A stretch of DNA of 46,630 nt from Bradyrhizobium sp. 190 (GTDB taxonomy: Bacteria; Pseudomonadota; Alphaproteobacteria; Rhizobiales; Xanthobacteraceae): assembly GCF_023073415.1 (NCBI RefSeq), contig NZ_JADPJL010000030.1, forward strand, positions 1-46,630. Reading direction: 5' to 3'. The translations under genes were made by a program, and so were the position numbers. The notes beneath the pieces are model-generated. The model was not told where the DNA came from. It did not search any database and worked only from the letters and a program-made list of their open reading frames with translations. Of the stretch, positions 45,920-46,630 are shown one piece after another. Positions within the stretch are counted from its first letter, which is position 1, and the number at the start of each line of letters is the position of its first letter.

Positions 45920-46127
45920 CTAGCTTGCTCTTGTTTCGACCCTCGGCAGCGAAGCGCGATATTCATCCACGCTGTCGAGATCGATCATGGTCTTGCCCCC
46001 ATCTTGTAGGCCCGGTCCTCTCGTGGGCGATCAGCTCATAAGCCTTAGTCTTTCCGAATTTGCCATAGCGGCAACCGTCCTTGAACTCGACGAGCCGGCG
46101 CCGGTTGTTGTTATCATTGTCAACCAT
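45920..46127 (-). pseudogene. Excisionase/AlpA-like DNA-binding protein, frameshifted
   Basis: Minus-strand ATG 46127 reads MVDNDNNNRRRLVEFKDGCR then YGKFGKTKAYELIAHE, the helix-turn-helix of excisionases that lie beside integrases. After a one-base shift near 45992 the frame continues MIDLDSVDEYRASLPRV to a TAG near 45920. Frameshift makes it inactive as read. Confidence 0.6.
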
Positions 46128-46481
46128 GGGTCCCTGCATGCGCTTCGATGATCTCCCCCCCAATCGGATCAAAACCCCGCTGAGTGAGATGCGCATATCC
46201 ATGGCGCGACGCTGTCGATGCGGGCTCGCCAGAAGGCCTGCCGTTGTGGCCGCTGACGAGGTTCCTGCTGACCCGTTTCGGCGCCATCTGCGCGTACCCC
46301 AATTGCCCGAGATGCATCGATCTAAATGGACTACGATACCAAACAAAGAGTCCCCTTATGCCGCCGCCAAGTCCAGAGTGCTGTAGCGTGCAAATCGGAC
46401 GGACGCGGAAGCGCAGCTCGCGGACGCTTGTCTTGTCACCTAGTGGCTCTGCACAGTGAATTTGATAGATTGCGTCGGCGG

Positions 46482-46630
46482 TCAGATTAGCTCTGGCAGG
46501 TGTTTCGGATCAACGAGGACCTCGATGCTGCGGCGTCCTTGGCTGCCTTGTGATGAGGCCGGCTCGTTCCAGCGTCAGCACCATCTGGTGAACCGAGGGC
46601 GGGCTGACACGGAAATATTCCTGCATGTCG
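46482..46630 (-). CDS. Winged-helix DNA-binding protein, partial at window end
   Basis: Minus-strand sequence entering from the window edge reads DMQEYFRVSPPSVHQMVLTL and ERAGLITRQPRTP, a LexA-type winged-helix seen in small rhizobial proteins. A shift near 46531 separates it from the expected tail (IEVLVDPKHLPELI, stop at 46484-46482). The start lies outside the window. Confidence 0.6.

Noticed and set aside
1..46630. CRISPR arrays, rRNA genes or a replication origin
   Set aside because: No regularly spaced repeats, no rRNA-like conserved sequence and no repABC or dnaA-box cluster were seen.

Overview
The window reads as part of a rhizobial symbiosis island, most likely from Bradyrhizobium. 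The full-length nifH is of the Bradyrhizobium type and is followed by nifQ, nifV, nifW and fixA(remnant)BCX. The flanks hold transposon debris, conjugation-gene remnants, integrase and excisionase fragments and many broken genes. These calls come from reading the sequence and from remembered family features; no database search was possible.

Layout. 0.1-0.8 kb: IS66 tail and a short element bounded by 25-bp inverted repeats. 1.08-1.63 kb: a NifA-type upstream site, a sigma-54 promoter, a decayed 5' fragment of nifH and a 3' remnant of a P450 that I take for CYP115. 1.64-11.73 kb: the bacterial gibberellin operon, CYP112-CYP114-ferredoxin-SDR-CYP117-GGPS-CPS-KS-idi, compact and GC-rich, intact except for idi. 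11.8-15.4 kb: nested mobile elements (IS701, ISKra4 and IS5 fragments, one group II intron with its reverse transcriptase, and a probable fragment of a second). 16.7-25.6 kb: peroxiredoxin diverging from nifH, nifQ, nifV, nifW, remnant fixA, fixB, fixC and fixX. 26-34 kb: mostly decayed sequence with a CbiM-like transporter, a nuclease, an SMR pump and a radical SAM protein. 34.7-46.6 kb: repeats, integrase/excisionase remnants, IS481, a HEPN-like fragment, a broken AbiE toxin-antitoxin pair, dinB and traG remnants, an intact nitrilase and small conserved hypotheticals.

How it works together. At least five places carry a near-consensus -24/-12 promoter (TGGNA-type box, N4, TTGC) with a TGT-N10-ACA site about 65-110 bp upstream: before the GA operon, nifH, nifV, remnant fixA/fixBCX and the CbiM-like gene. 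The peroxiredoxin has a sixth sigma-54 promoter without its own clear upstream site. The most striking point is that the gibberellin operon sits behind a captured nifH promoter whose nifH body has decayed. That predicts plant-hormone (GA9-type) synthesis switched on by NifA together with nitrogen fixation in low-oxygen nodules. The captured nifH fragment resembles Rhizobium/Sinorhizobium NifH, not the resident copy, so promoter and operon may have arrived together.

Caution: many genes outside the gibberellin core (idi, nifV, fixB, fixC, CbiM-like, RMD1-like, traG, dinB, xis) carry small indels. These may be true decay or residual sequencing errors; I point out which indels look like which.
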